DNA of 19,228 bases from NCBI RefSeq assembly GCF_027857615.1, contig NZ_JAQIFT010000073.1, positions 1 to 19,228 on the forward strand. Direction: 5' to 3'. Position 1 is the first letter of the stretch. Each line of letters opens with the position of its first letter. The notes below the pieces were generated by a model. The model saw nothing but the letters and a program-made list of their open reading frames with translations, ran no database searches and was not told where the DNA came from. The position numbers were made by a program, and so were the translations under genes. Positions 1-6,749 of the stretch are shown here, piece by piece. Source of the stretch: Holtiella tumoricola (GTDB lineage: Bacteria > Bacillota > Clostridia > Lachnospirales > Cellulosilyticaceae).

Positions 1-21
1 TGTGCGCTGCTGACTTGATTT

Positions 22-50
22 ATTATGCCTCATGAACAATCAGAAGTCAA
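22..50 (-). promoter_or_regulatory. Leftward sigma-A promoter running off the window
   Basis: Reading leftward there is a -35 box TTGACT (45-50), a 17-base spacer and a -10 box CATAAT (22-27), which predicts a transcript starting near position 15 and leaving the window. A short leftward reading frame is open from an ATG at 31-33 to the edge, but it has no ribosome binding site and overlaps the promoter, so I do not call it a gene. The downstream gene is not visible. The box match and spacing are good; function is inferred. Confidence 0.5.
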
Positions 51-93
51 CACTATTTCTAGGATTTTTTTAGGTTTTTTTCCTTTTTTTATG

Positions 94-187
94 TTATCCA
101 CCAACTATCTCCTTTATCCTCAACTTGCTCACATAATATCAACAGATTTATCCACATTTTACCTATTCCCCCTCTACTTTATCTACC
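94..187 (+). promoter_or_regulatory. Cluster of DnaA-box-like 9-mers
   Basis: One perfect TTATCCACA lies at 148-156. Related 9-mers on the same strand are TTATCCACC at 94-102 and TTATCCTCA at 114-122 (one mismatch each) and TTATCTACC at 179-187 (two mismatches). They sit just upstream of the leftward promoter at 22-50 and next to a T-rich stretch at 62-90. This could be a DnaA-controlled promoter or a DnaA-binding cluster. In AT-rich pyrimidine-rich DNA the weaker matches may be chance. Confidence 0.35.
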
Positions 188-256
188 TTTTCTCTCCTAT
201 TTTCTCTAAGACTTATAGCCCTCCCCCTATATACCTACCTAAAAACCTCAAAAAGT

Positions 257-278
257 CTTCAAGAGTTTGCTCTTGAAG
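257..278 (-). terminator. Orphan intrinsic terminator, leftward
   Basis: A perfect 9-base-pair stem (257-265 with 270-278) has a 4-base loop and is followed, reading leftward, by a T-run (complement of 251-254) and further T-rich sequence to 241. The strand is set by the T-tract; the rightward side lacks one. No gene is visible between it and the tetR terminator at 576-619, so either it catches readthrough or it ends a short RNA I could not identify. Confidence 0.6.
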
Positions 279-575
279 GTCTAATATTAAGCTTATATAT
301 CTATAGAAGCTTTTATCTCACTACTCTTTACTATTTTATACCTTCCATTTTATAAATGCCTTAGAACTTTTCTTCTTCGTTTACTACTATACAACATTTA
401 TTTTGATTCATATTATAAGTATTTACCACATTCATAATCATATAATTCTTCCCTCTATATTTTATATAGTAACTACTATCTTATCATTGCTAATATATAT
501 TTTCTTAATAATAGTAAGAAAGCCGTTCTTCTCTTCATAACTATTATGTAACTATGGTACTTTTATCACATACAA
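279..575. other. Intergenic stretch with no recognised gene
   Basis: This AT-rich spacer lies between two leftward terminators. It has no reading frame with a ribosome binding site and no recognised structured RNA. A weak inverted repeat built on AAGCTT hexamers lies at 289-312. I looked for a leftward promoter that could feed the terminator at 257-278 and found only a TATAAT at 412-417 with no acceptable -35 box. Confidence 0.4.
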
Positions 576-619
576 AAAGCCTTATAATAACTTAATGTTT
601 CTAGTTATTATAAGGCTTT
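576..619 (-). terminator. Terminator of the efflux operon
   Basis: A perfect 16-base-pair inverted repeat (576-591 with 604-619) encloses a 12-base loop. Reading leftward the stem ends in a run of T (complement of 574-578). It starts 20 bases past the tetR stop codon and is the first strong terminator after the promoter at 6665-6693, so it probably ends the five-gene transcript. Confidence 0.9.
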
Positions 620-638
620 ACGCTATAAGATCACTTCT

Positions 639-1244
639 TTATTCATTAAGTAGCTTTCTTACTGCTTCATTTAAAGATGGCTTAAACTCTTCTATTGGTA
701 ATGGAATGTCAAACAAAATGGCATTATAACAAGTAGATCCTACTAACTCGATTACTAAAAATAATGTGGTCCTCGGGTCTTTCAATTCTAAACCATCTTG
801 TTTCACTCTTTCTTCAAATATCTCATAAATAGAACTAGTTGTATTTTCCCCTTGTTCTTTATCTGTATCTATATGAATATTTTGCAGTCCCATTCCTAAT
901 GATAAATTTTTGTAAATAAACCTTAGTAAGTCTTGGTTATTAGAAAACTCATCTATAATATACTCTATGATAATTAAGAGTTGCTCTGTAAAATTATCAT
1001 ACTGAACTGTTCTACTAAAATTGATTGCCTCTTCAAAAAGTTTGGCAGTCTTCTTTTTTCTTAGTTTGTCGATTAAATCATATTTATCTTTGAAGTATAG
1101 ATAAAACGTCCCCTTTGCTACACCTGCTGCTTTTGCAATATCCTGTATTGTTGTTTCATGTATCCCCTTAGAAGTAAATAAATCAAAGGCCGTTTCAAAA
1201 AGTTGTTGTCTTTTCTTTTGCTGATTTTCCTTTATCTTTCCCAT
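639..1244 (-). CDS. TetR/AcrR-family transcriptional repressor
   Basis: This 201-residue protein has the usual TetR size and layout. An N-terminal helix-turn-helix lies at about residues 11-58, with the family signature around residues 31-52 (TTIQDIAKAAGVAKGTFYLYF). A helical ligand-binding and dimerisation domain fills the rest and shows no recognisable ligand motif. The start follows an AGAGGG ribosome binding site about 10 bases upstream. It is the last gene of the efflux operon, 14 bases after the second permease, and is followed by a strong terminator. By analogy with AcrR/TetR systems it should repress its own operon and be released by an efflux substrate. Paired operator-like boxes at the operon promoter (6647-6692) are the likely binding sites. 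Family assignment is firm; the target is inferred. Confidence 0.93.
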   Translation of the reverse strand: MGKIKENQQKKRQQLFETAFDLFTSKGIHETTIQDIAKAAGVAKGTFYLYFKDKYDLIDKLRKKKTAKLFEEAINFSRTVQYDNFTEQLLIIIEYIIDEFSNNQDLLRFIYKNLSLGMGLQNIHIDTDKEQGENTTSSIYEIFEERVKQDGLELKDPRTTLFLVIELVGSTCYNAILFDIPLPIEEFKPSLNEAVRKLLNE

Positions 1245-1258
1245 CTCTTCTGTTCCCT

Positions 1259-2443
1259 CTATAAGTTAAGATTTTCTTCATTTACTATCTGCACTGTTTC
1301 TTCACGCTTCTCATTCTTGTAAAAGCTTTTTTTAAAGCATTTTATACCTATAGGAAGCATGATTAAACTATATACTAATAATTCTACTACATTCTGACTA
1401 ACAGTTGCAAATGGTAAACCTTTTATCATAACTTCATCAAAGGCCCTAGCATAATTCATCAGAGGCCATAAGATTTTTACAGGTATTGCAAGTAACAACG
1501 GCATTTGATCTACTGGCCATACATACCCACAAGTTAAGAAAGTAGGAAGTGATAGCATATAGGCTATTTGGGTAAATCTTGTTTTCTTCTTAGTAAGACT
1601 AAATAATATTAAAGTTGGGCCACTAATAGCAACTGCAAACAAGAAGCTTAATATTAACGCTACTATTACATTACCATTAAATATTAAATGAAACTTCTTG
1701 TGTAATAAAAATATTGTAAAACTCCCAGAAGCGATTAGGCAAACAGCTCCTACTGTCATTTTAGCTGCCACTTGTGTAAAAGTATCTTTTGTGGCTACTT
1801 CTTCTGGATTTCTTGATAGTAATGTTGCCATACTTGAAAGCATTAATTGTTGTAAGAATACTGCTATGATCCCATAGATTAAGTAATTCATATAGGTAAG
1901 TTTAGAATCATAAAGCATCCTTTCCTCAAATCCAAAAGGTACAGCTACGTTCATTGCCATTTTTGCTTCTAAAGACCCTTTGGCTTGTAATACTTGTATA
2001 GCTGCTCCTCCTGAAACCATTTGCACAATTTGTGCAGCTCCTGCATAAACGTTATTTCCTATAATAACATTAGTTCCATCTGTTAAGACCAGAACTTGAG
2101 ATTGATTACCTAGTTTAATATTATTATTTAAATCAGGTGGAATGTAGAGGCCCATATAGACTTTTCTTTCATTAATAAGCTGCTCTAATTCCTCTCTACT
2201 TGATGCATAATAATCTACATTATAGCGTTCATTTTGATCAAAGTACTCTATAATCTGTCTACTTAGGCTACTATTATCTTCATCTAACACTGCTATGGGT
2301 ACATCATTTACATATTCACTATAATATGCTCCTGTAAACCACATTCCCAAGAAAGGCATTCCTATAAAGAATAAAATAAGTAATCCTAGCTTTTTAGAGG
2401 TATAGTCTATTTCTTTTAGGAGGTTTTGCAAAAATGTTCTCAT
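1259..2443 (-). CDS. ABC-2 type transporter permease, second of a pair
   Basis: This 394-residue membrane protein has ABC-2 (YhiI/YbhR-like, ABC2_membrane_3) architecture. One N-terminal membrane segment (about 19-37) is followed by a large extracytoplasmic domain (about 38-183) and about five C-terminal segments (184-206, 226-246, 257-283, 291-312, 349-370). It resembles the preceding gene throughout: the ectodomain starts with VPIAVLDEDNSSLSRQIIEYF-like sequence in both, and a GY[TV]WP motif (here about 306-310) precedes the last helix. Its ATG overlaps the stop of the upstream permease by four bases (ATGA), which suggests translational coupling and a heterodimeric pore. No Walker A or ABC signature is present here or elsewhere in the operon, so the ATPase must come from another locus if the system is ATP-driven. 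The substrate is unknown. Confidence 0.85.
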   Translation of the reverse strand: MRTFLQNLLKEIDYTSKKLGLLILFFIGMPFLGMWFTGAYYSEYVNDVPIAVLDEDNSSLSRQIIEYFDQNERYNVDYYASSREELEQLINERKVYMGLYIPPDLNNNIKLGNQSQVLVLTDGTNVIIGNNVYAGAAQIVQMVSGGAAIQVLQAKGSLEAKMAMNVAVPFGFEERMLYDSKLTYMNYLIYGIIAVFLQQLMLSSMATLLSRNPEEVATKDTFTQVAAKMTVGAVCLIASGSFTIFLLHKKFHLIFNGNVIVALILSFLFAVAISGPTLILFSLTKKKTRFTQIAYMLSLPTFLTCGYVWPVDQMPLLLAIPVKILWPLMNYARAFDEVMIKGLPFATVSQNVVELLVYSLIMLPIGIKCFKKSFYKNEKREETVQIVNEENLNL

Positions 2444-3579
2444 CTATTATCCGCCTCCCTTGGTTTTCTAAGTAGTTCAATATAAATACCTATCGTACCT
2501 AATATAAGCATCATGAGTACAAATAAGATTAGAAATCTTACATCCTTAGCCACATCCATCATAGTTCCTTTTAAGAATAAGTCTCTAATATTATCTCCAT
2601 AATGGGTAAATGGAATAAACCAAGACCCCCACTTATAAGACGGGATCATGGAAAGAACAGGCCAGGTGTAACCTGCCATAATAGAATTAGGTATAAGGAG
2701 AAGTCCTAATATAGCCATACCTAAAACTCTATTATGAAACCAAGCTGAAACTGCTATAGCCAGTGAAGCTACTGCAAAGAGAAATAACACACTTAGTCCA
2801 CATGCTACCCATATAGACCCCTTACAAGGGATCTTAAATAGATAGACCTGAGTAAGGATATTGATAATAATTGCTATACTTCCTATTACTCCATAAAAGC
2901 ATACCTTCCCACAAATATAGCCGAGCTTACTTCGTCTCTTATTACACGCTCTAGGGAAGTTCACACAGACCACTGCCATAAGTCCTATTCCTAATTGGCA
3001 TATGATTGTGCCATATCCTGGCGTCATAAAGTAATTAAAATTCTTAGTAGGATTATAAAGTGTTCTATTTTCAAAACTAATATGCATTGCCATTGTATAG
3101 GCTTCATCATAACTCTTACCCAGTCTTGCTTGTATTTGTTTAATAGATGCACCTACCCGAGTAGTGAGAAGAATTTCGCTTGCTTTTGCCTTCGTAATAC
3201 TCGTCATACTCATATGACTCCCATCATATAGCATGAGTACATTGGGTGCTCGCAAGCTTGTGACATCACTTGAGAAATCTTTAGGTATAACCATCCCGAC
3301 TCTTACCTTACTTGTATCTAGCAATTGTTCTAGTTCAACTTGATCATCTAGTTCATAAATAATATCAAAAGCATCATTGGTCCTAAAGTAATCTATAATC
3401 TGTCTGCTTAATTGAGATTCATCATAGTCCACAATAGCCATAGGTATATGATCTATAACTCCTTTGTTAAGTTCCCAACCTACAAGAAGATTGACACAGA
3501 TAGGAATAATCAAACAGGCAATGATTAATAGCTTATCTGTTTTTAGCTTATGTATTTCTTCTTTAATACTCTCTATCAT
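2440..3579 (-). CDS. ABC-2 type transporter permease, first of a pair
   Basis: This 379-residue permease is paralogous to the next gene. An N-terminal membrane segment (about 17-34) is followed by an ectodomain (about 35-183) and roughly five C-terminal segments (184-204, 222-245, 255-280, 286-304, 345-367). The ectodomain begins IPMAIVDYDESQLSRQIIDY, matching its partner closely. The motif AGYTWP (about 302-307) matches the partner's CGYVWP. It lies 37 bases after the adaptor gene, with an AAGGTGG ribosome binding site, and overlaps the second permease by four bases. In YbhR/YhhJ-type systems such permeases work with a HlyD-type adaptor and an ABC ATPase to export drugs. Here the adaptor and a TolC-like partner are present but the ATPase is missing. 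The family is clear; the substrate cannot be told from sequence. Confidence 0.85.
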   Translation of the reverse strand: MIESIKEEIHKLKTDKLLIIACLIIPICVNLLVGWELNKGVIDHIPMAIVDYDESQLSRQIIDYFRTNDAFDIIYELDDQVELEQLLDTSKVRVGMVIPKDFSSDVTSLRAPNVLMLYDGSHMSMTSITKAKASEILLTTRVGASIKQIQARLGKSYDEAYTMAMHISFENRTLYNPTKNFNYFMTPGYGTIICQLGIGLMAVVCVNFPRACNKRRSKLGYICGKVCFYGVIGSIAIIINILTQVYLFKIPCKGSIWVACGLSVLFLFAVASLAIAVSAWFHNRVLGMAILGLLLIPNSIMAGYTWPVLSMIPSYKWGSWFIPFTHYGDNIRDLFLKGTMMDVAKDVRFLILFVLMMLILGTIGIYIELLRKPREADNR

Positions 3580-3616
3580 TTAATCACCACCTTCTAGACC
3601 TTTAGCATTGTAGACC

Positions 3617-4963
3617 TTATTCTTCCTCTGTAAATTGAAGATAAGCGCTCATACCAGGTCTTAGAATTTGATCTGGATTATCTAATTGTACTTTTACACC
3701 AAATGATACGATATCAAAATCGCCATTTTCGTTTGTTGCACGTTTCACTGCAAAGCTAGGCTGTGCATTAATGGTTGTTACTGTACCATTAAATGCTTGG
3801 TTCTGATAAGCAAGTACTTTAACAAGTACAGATTGCCCCTCTTTAACTTGAGCAAGCTCTGTCTCTTTAACACTTACTTGAACCCAAGTATCTTTTAAAT
3901 TACTAACAATTCCTATTTGTGTTCCTGTAGATACAAGCTCACCCTCTTTAGAATTAAGTGTTGTTACTGTACCATCCATAGGTGCTTTAATAACTACTTC
4001 ATTTAAATAAGCTTGCACCTCTGCCAATGCTCCTTTAGCTTGTTGAACTAAGCCTTCTTTCGCTTCTACACCTGCTGCTGCTTGTAATAAGAGTGCATTT
4101 GCAGAGTCGACGCCTGCCATAGCTTGAGTAAGTTGTGCACGTGAGGCAGTAACACCTGCTTCTGCTTGCCCTACTCTTGTTTTACTTGCTTCTACACCTG
4201 CTGCTGCTTGCTCACTTGTTGCTGTTGCTGCCAATTTATCCTCTGTTGTTGCACCTTCTTTTGCCATACTTAATGTTTCTTCTGCTACTTTAAGTTGAGC
4301 TGCTATCTCATCTAGTTTTTGCTTAGAAACTGCCCCCTTTTCTTCAAGTACAACAATACGGTCATATGAAGCTTTCATTAAATCATAAGCTGTTTGTGCT
4401 TTAGCAATTTCTTGTTCACGTGCTCCCTTTTCTGCTTTCTGTTTAACTGCAAGGGCTGCTTGATATTGTTTTTCAGATGCTTTTACACCGGCTTGTGCTT
4501 CATTTACTTTCCCTTCAGATGCACTGATGCCTGCTTGTGCTTGTTCTACAAGTCCCTTAGCTGCATCAACACCGGCTTTAGCTTGTTCATGTAACTCTTT
4601 AGCTGCTGTAAGTGCTGCCTCTGCCTGTGCTACCGCTGCCTCGGCTTGTTGTTTCTTCGCTTGTAGCTCATCACTTGATATCTCAATAAGCGGGTCTCCT
4701 TGCTTTACTTCTTGCCCTTCTTCAACATAGACTTTCTTGACTCTACCAGGTACTTTACTATTGATATTAATCTCTTTCGTTTCAATAACGCCTTGTGCCA
4801 CAAGCCCATCTCGCTCATTAAACAATTTATCTACATTAATATTACTTGCACTTGTCGTACCATTAAATCCAAAATACATAACTACTAATACAAGTACTAA
4901 TAAACCAGCTGTAATACTTATACTTCGTACCCTTTTTTGCTTAAATAACTCCTTTATACTCAT
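3617..4963 (-). CDS. HlyD/AcrA-type membrane fusion (adaptor) protein
   Basis: This 448-residue periplasmic-adaptor homologue is anchored by an N-terminal membrane segment (about 15-32). A first half-lipoyl domain (about 57-93, with VPGRVKKVYVEEGQEV) is followed by a very long Ala-rich coiled-coil hairpin (about 96-320), the second half-lipoyl domain (IKAPMDGTVTTLNSKEGELV, about 325-345) and a beta-barrel domain. The hairpin tip has R202-x3-L206-x6-S213, the spacing of the RLS motif through which AcrA and MacA contact TolC. Regular 14-residue repeats run through both arms (128-169 and 253-322). I chose the ATG at 4963 because GGGGAGG lies eight bases upstream; the ATG at 4969 is too close to it. 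It lies between the TolC-like gene and the permeases, so it should bridge them. Confidence 0.92.
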   Translation of the reverse strand: MSIKELFKQKRVRSISITAGLLVLVLVVMYFGFNGTTSASNINVDKLFNERDGLVAQGVIETKEININSKVPGRVKKVYVEEGQEVKQGDPLIEISSDELQAKKQQAEAAVAQAEAALTAAKELHEQAKAGVDAAKGLVEQAQAGISASEGKVNEAQAGVKASEKQYQAALAVKQKAEKGAREQEIAKAQTAYDLMKASYDRIVVLEEKGAVSKQKLDEIAAQLKVAEETLSMAKEGATTEDKLAATATSEQAAAGVEASKTRVGQAEAGVTASRAQLTQAMAGVDSANALLLQAAAGVEAKEGLVQQAKGALAEVQAYLNEVVIKAPMDGTVTTLNSKEGELVSTGTQIGIVSNLKDTWVQVSVKETELAQVKEGQSVLVKVLAYQNQAFNGTVTTINAQPSFAVKRATNENGDFDIVSFGVKVQLDNPDQILRPGMSAYLQFTEEE

Positions 4964-4977
4964 GCTCATAACCTCCC

Positions 4978-6615
4978 CTATTTATATGGTAATACACCTA
5001 TGTCATTTAAATATTTGAGTTTTGCTAAGTTATAACCATTAATGGCTTCTATTTGCTTCTCTTGTATGTTTGTAAGATTTTCTTCTGCTGCAATTACTTC
5101 AACTAATGTTCCTGATAAGTCTTCTAAGTTCATTTGTTTAAGTAATGCATTATCATATCCATATCCTACCTCATATTTCACTTTAGCAATTTCTACAGTT
5201 TCACTTGCACTTTGTACAAGCTCATTTGCCTTCTCAACTATCTTTTGCATAGACACCATTGTAGAATAGGAAGTTCTAATATCACTTTCTACCTGAAGCT
5301 TTGCTCCATCTAACTCTATCTTCGCCTTATCTTGTAAAAGCTTCACCTCTTTATATTGAGCATCTGTTGAACTATAGTTTGAAGCTGTTACAGCTTTCAT
5401 TAAGTCTTCATAAAGCTTTGTTTGTGTTTCTCCCATTTTAATCTCAACTCTAGCCTTTAGACCACTTTCAATCCCTTGTTGTAAGTTATAAGTTTCTTTA
5501 AGATTTGGTTCAACCTCTGCTAGTTTAATTTCCTCGTCTAAATCCATATTAATATTTTTCTTTAAGTCGATTAAAGCTGCATTATAGTCCTTCAATTGAA
5601 GCTCTCTACTCATTAAAGTAGAGTCATAATAGGTTTTAGCAATAACTAAATCATCCTTTGATTTAGCACCTACATCATAGGCTGCTTGTGCCAGTTCATA
5701 TTGCAAAGCACCTCTTTCTACAGCTTTATCCTTTACTTCAAGAAGTTTCTGTTGCTTTAATGCTTCAAAATAACTATTTGTAATAAGTAAAGCTGCTTGA
5801 TTTTTAAAGATATTTTGAGCGTAGCTGGTTACTTCGTCTTGGGCTGTTGCCATTTTCACAATAAGTTCCCCTAAAGGTTTTGGATTAAGAGAAGATATTG
5901 TACTGGTTGAAAGCTTACTCGCTACATTAGCCATTGCAAACTGCAAGGCTGCTTCATACTGTGCCTTGCTTGATAAGTATTCTTGTGTGCTACTTTCTAG
6001 CTTTTTCTTACTGGCATCAAGCTTATTCATATTACTATCAATAACTGACTGTGCCCCTTGTATAACAACAGGTGTAATTTGATTCGCATAACCTTCGGCT
6101 ACATTACTTGGTAATCCTAATCCTTCATAATAAGCTTGAATATGAGCATAAATATGTGTTCCGGCTGGGATAGTCGTATTTAAATTTAACTCTGGCTTTG
6201 AAATTGGAATATCTGTAGGGGCTATACCATTGTCTAATGCAGCTTGAGCTGAACGTAGTTGTGATTCTGAGCTATAGACCTGATCTCTTCCATCATCAAT
6301 TAAATAGGTTGCACTCTTTAATGCATTTTCACTATCTTCTAACGTATCTCTAACAGTAGGTGCATTAGATGCAACAAGCTTAGCTAAATCTCCCTGATTC
6401 TTAACTTGTTGCAAGATCAAACTGTTGGTTAATCCTTTTTCGATTGCTTCATCTAACATCAGTACCCTTTTTTCTTTTTCTTTAGTAGTTTGTGAGGTTT
6501 CTTCTTTGGGAGAACTTACTGTTTCTAAGGCATCTACCTTAGAAGTCGTCGCATAGACTGTTGTACTGGTCATACTCATTGCTACCAGTAACCAAGCAAT
6601 CATTCTCTTATTCAT
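4978..6615 (-). CDS. TolC-like (outer membrane efflux protein family) protein
   Basis: This 545-residue secreted protein is first in the efflux operon. The ATG at 6615 follows AGAGGG and gives a signal peptide of about 22 residues ending VYA; the longer frame from 6660 has no ribosome binding site and crosses the operator. The mature protein is almost entirely long amphipathic helices in two internal repeats (about 50-355 and 375-545), as in TolC. The positions where TolC has its membrane beta-hairpins look different. In repeat 1 there is a non-repetitive Pro/Gly-containing stretch (about 129-185). In repeat 2 there is only a short Ser/Asn/Thr turn (about 408-421) inside continuous helix. I see no alternating amphipathic strands. 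It is 14 bases upstream of the adaptor gene, so the two should work together, probably as a tunnel outside the membrane in a monoderm cell. Confidence 0.85.
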   Translation of the reverse strand: MNKRMIAWLLVAMSMTSTTVYATTSKVDALETVSSPKEETSQTTKEKEKRVLMLDEAIEKGLTNSLILQQVKNQGDLAKLVASNAPTVRDTLEDSENALKSATYLIDDGRDQVYSSESQLRSAQAALDNGIAPTDIPISKPELNLNTTIPAGTHIYAHIQAYYEGLGLPSNVAEGYANQITPVVIQGAQSVIDSNMNKLDASKKKLESSTQEYLSSKAQYEAALQFAMANVASKLSTSTISSLNPKPLGELIVKMATAQDEVTSYAQNIFKNQAALLITNSYFEALKQQKLLEVKDKAVERGALQYELAQAAYDVGAKSKDDLVIAKTYYDSTLMSRELQLKDYNAALIDLKKNINMDLDEEIKLAEVEPNLKETYNLQQGIESGLKARVEIKMGETQTKLYEDLMKAVTASNYSSTDAQYKEVKLLQDKAKIELDGAKLQVESDIRTSYSTMVSMQKIVEKANELVQSASETVEIAKVKYEVGYGYDNALLKQMNLEDLSGTLVEVIAAEENLTNIQEKQIEAINGYNLAKLKYLNDIGVLPYK

Positions 6616-6646
6616 ATTCGTTCCCTCTTTCAACACAAAATAAAAA

Positions 6647-6692
6647 TGACCAACATTCACTTTTGTTATACATCAAAAATGAACATCGGTCA
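6647..6692. promoter_or_regulatory. Paired operator-like inverted repeat at the efflux promoter (probable TetR sites)
   Basis: A 13-base box TGACCAACATTCA (6647-6659) and a related inverted box TGAACATCGGTCA (6680-6692) form the ends of a large imperfect inverted repeat (15 of 19 positions match per arm). Each box is itself a rough palindrome with TGA..TCA ends. The right box covers the -35 element and the left one covers the predicted transcription start. This is the expected layout for repression by the TetR protein encoded at the end of the operon. Binding is inferred. Confidence 0.65.
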
Positions 6693-6693
6693 A
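6665..6693 (-). promoter_or_regulatory. Promoter of the efflux operon
   Basis: Reading leftward: -35 TTGACC (6688-6693), an exact 17-base spacer, and -10 TATAAC (6665-6670), each one base from consensus. The start is predicted near 6658, leaving a leader of about 43 bases before the TolC-like start at 6615. It overlaps the paired operator-like boxes. Confidence 0.75.
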
Positions 6694-6749
6694 TATTTTA
6701 ATTTGTACTATTTTAAATATTTTTATTTAATAAAATTATTGTTCTATTT

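Noticed and set aside
25..276. 83-residue rightward reading frame
   Set aside because: It has no ribosome binding site, its composition follows the pyrimidine-rich DNA, it overlaps the DnaA-like boxes and runs into the orphan terminator; no recognisable domain.
1..280. Chromosome replication origin
   Set aside because: DnaA-like boxes and a T-rich stretch suggest it, but no rpmH/dnaA genes are visible and the rRNA operon and most genes point toward it, against usual co-orientation with replication.
3998..4582. Adaptor 42-base periodicity as a CRISPR or DNA repeat array
   Set aside because: The periodicity is in frame and explained by coiled-coil heptads; DNA identity between units is only partial and there are no spacers.
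4394..4888. Several rightward reading frames opposite the adaptor gene
   Set aside because: They are Cys/Ser/Ala-rich shadows of the Ala-rich coiled-coil codons, without ribosome binding sites.
6616..6660. Longer N-terminus for the TolC-like protein
   Set aside because: The upstream ATG lacks a ribosome binding site, overlaps the operator and promoter start, and would bury the signal peptide.
6721..6735. Terminator after the GH123-like gene
   Set aside because: The inverted repeat TTTTATT/AATAAAA has no G-C pairs and would be too unstable to call; readthrough to the efflux operon remains possible.
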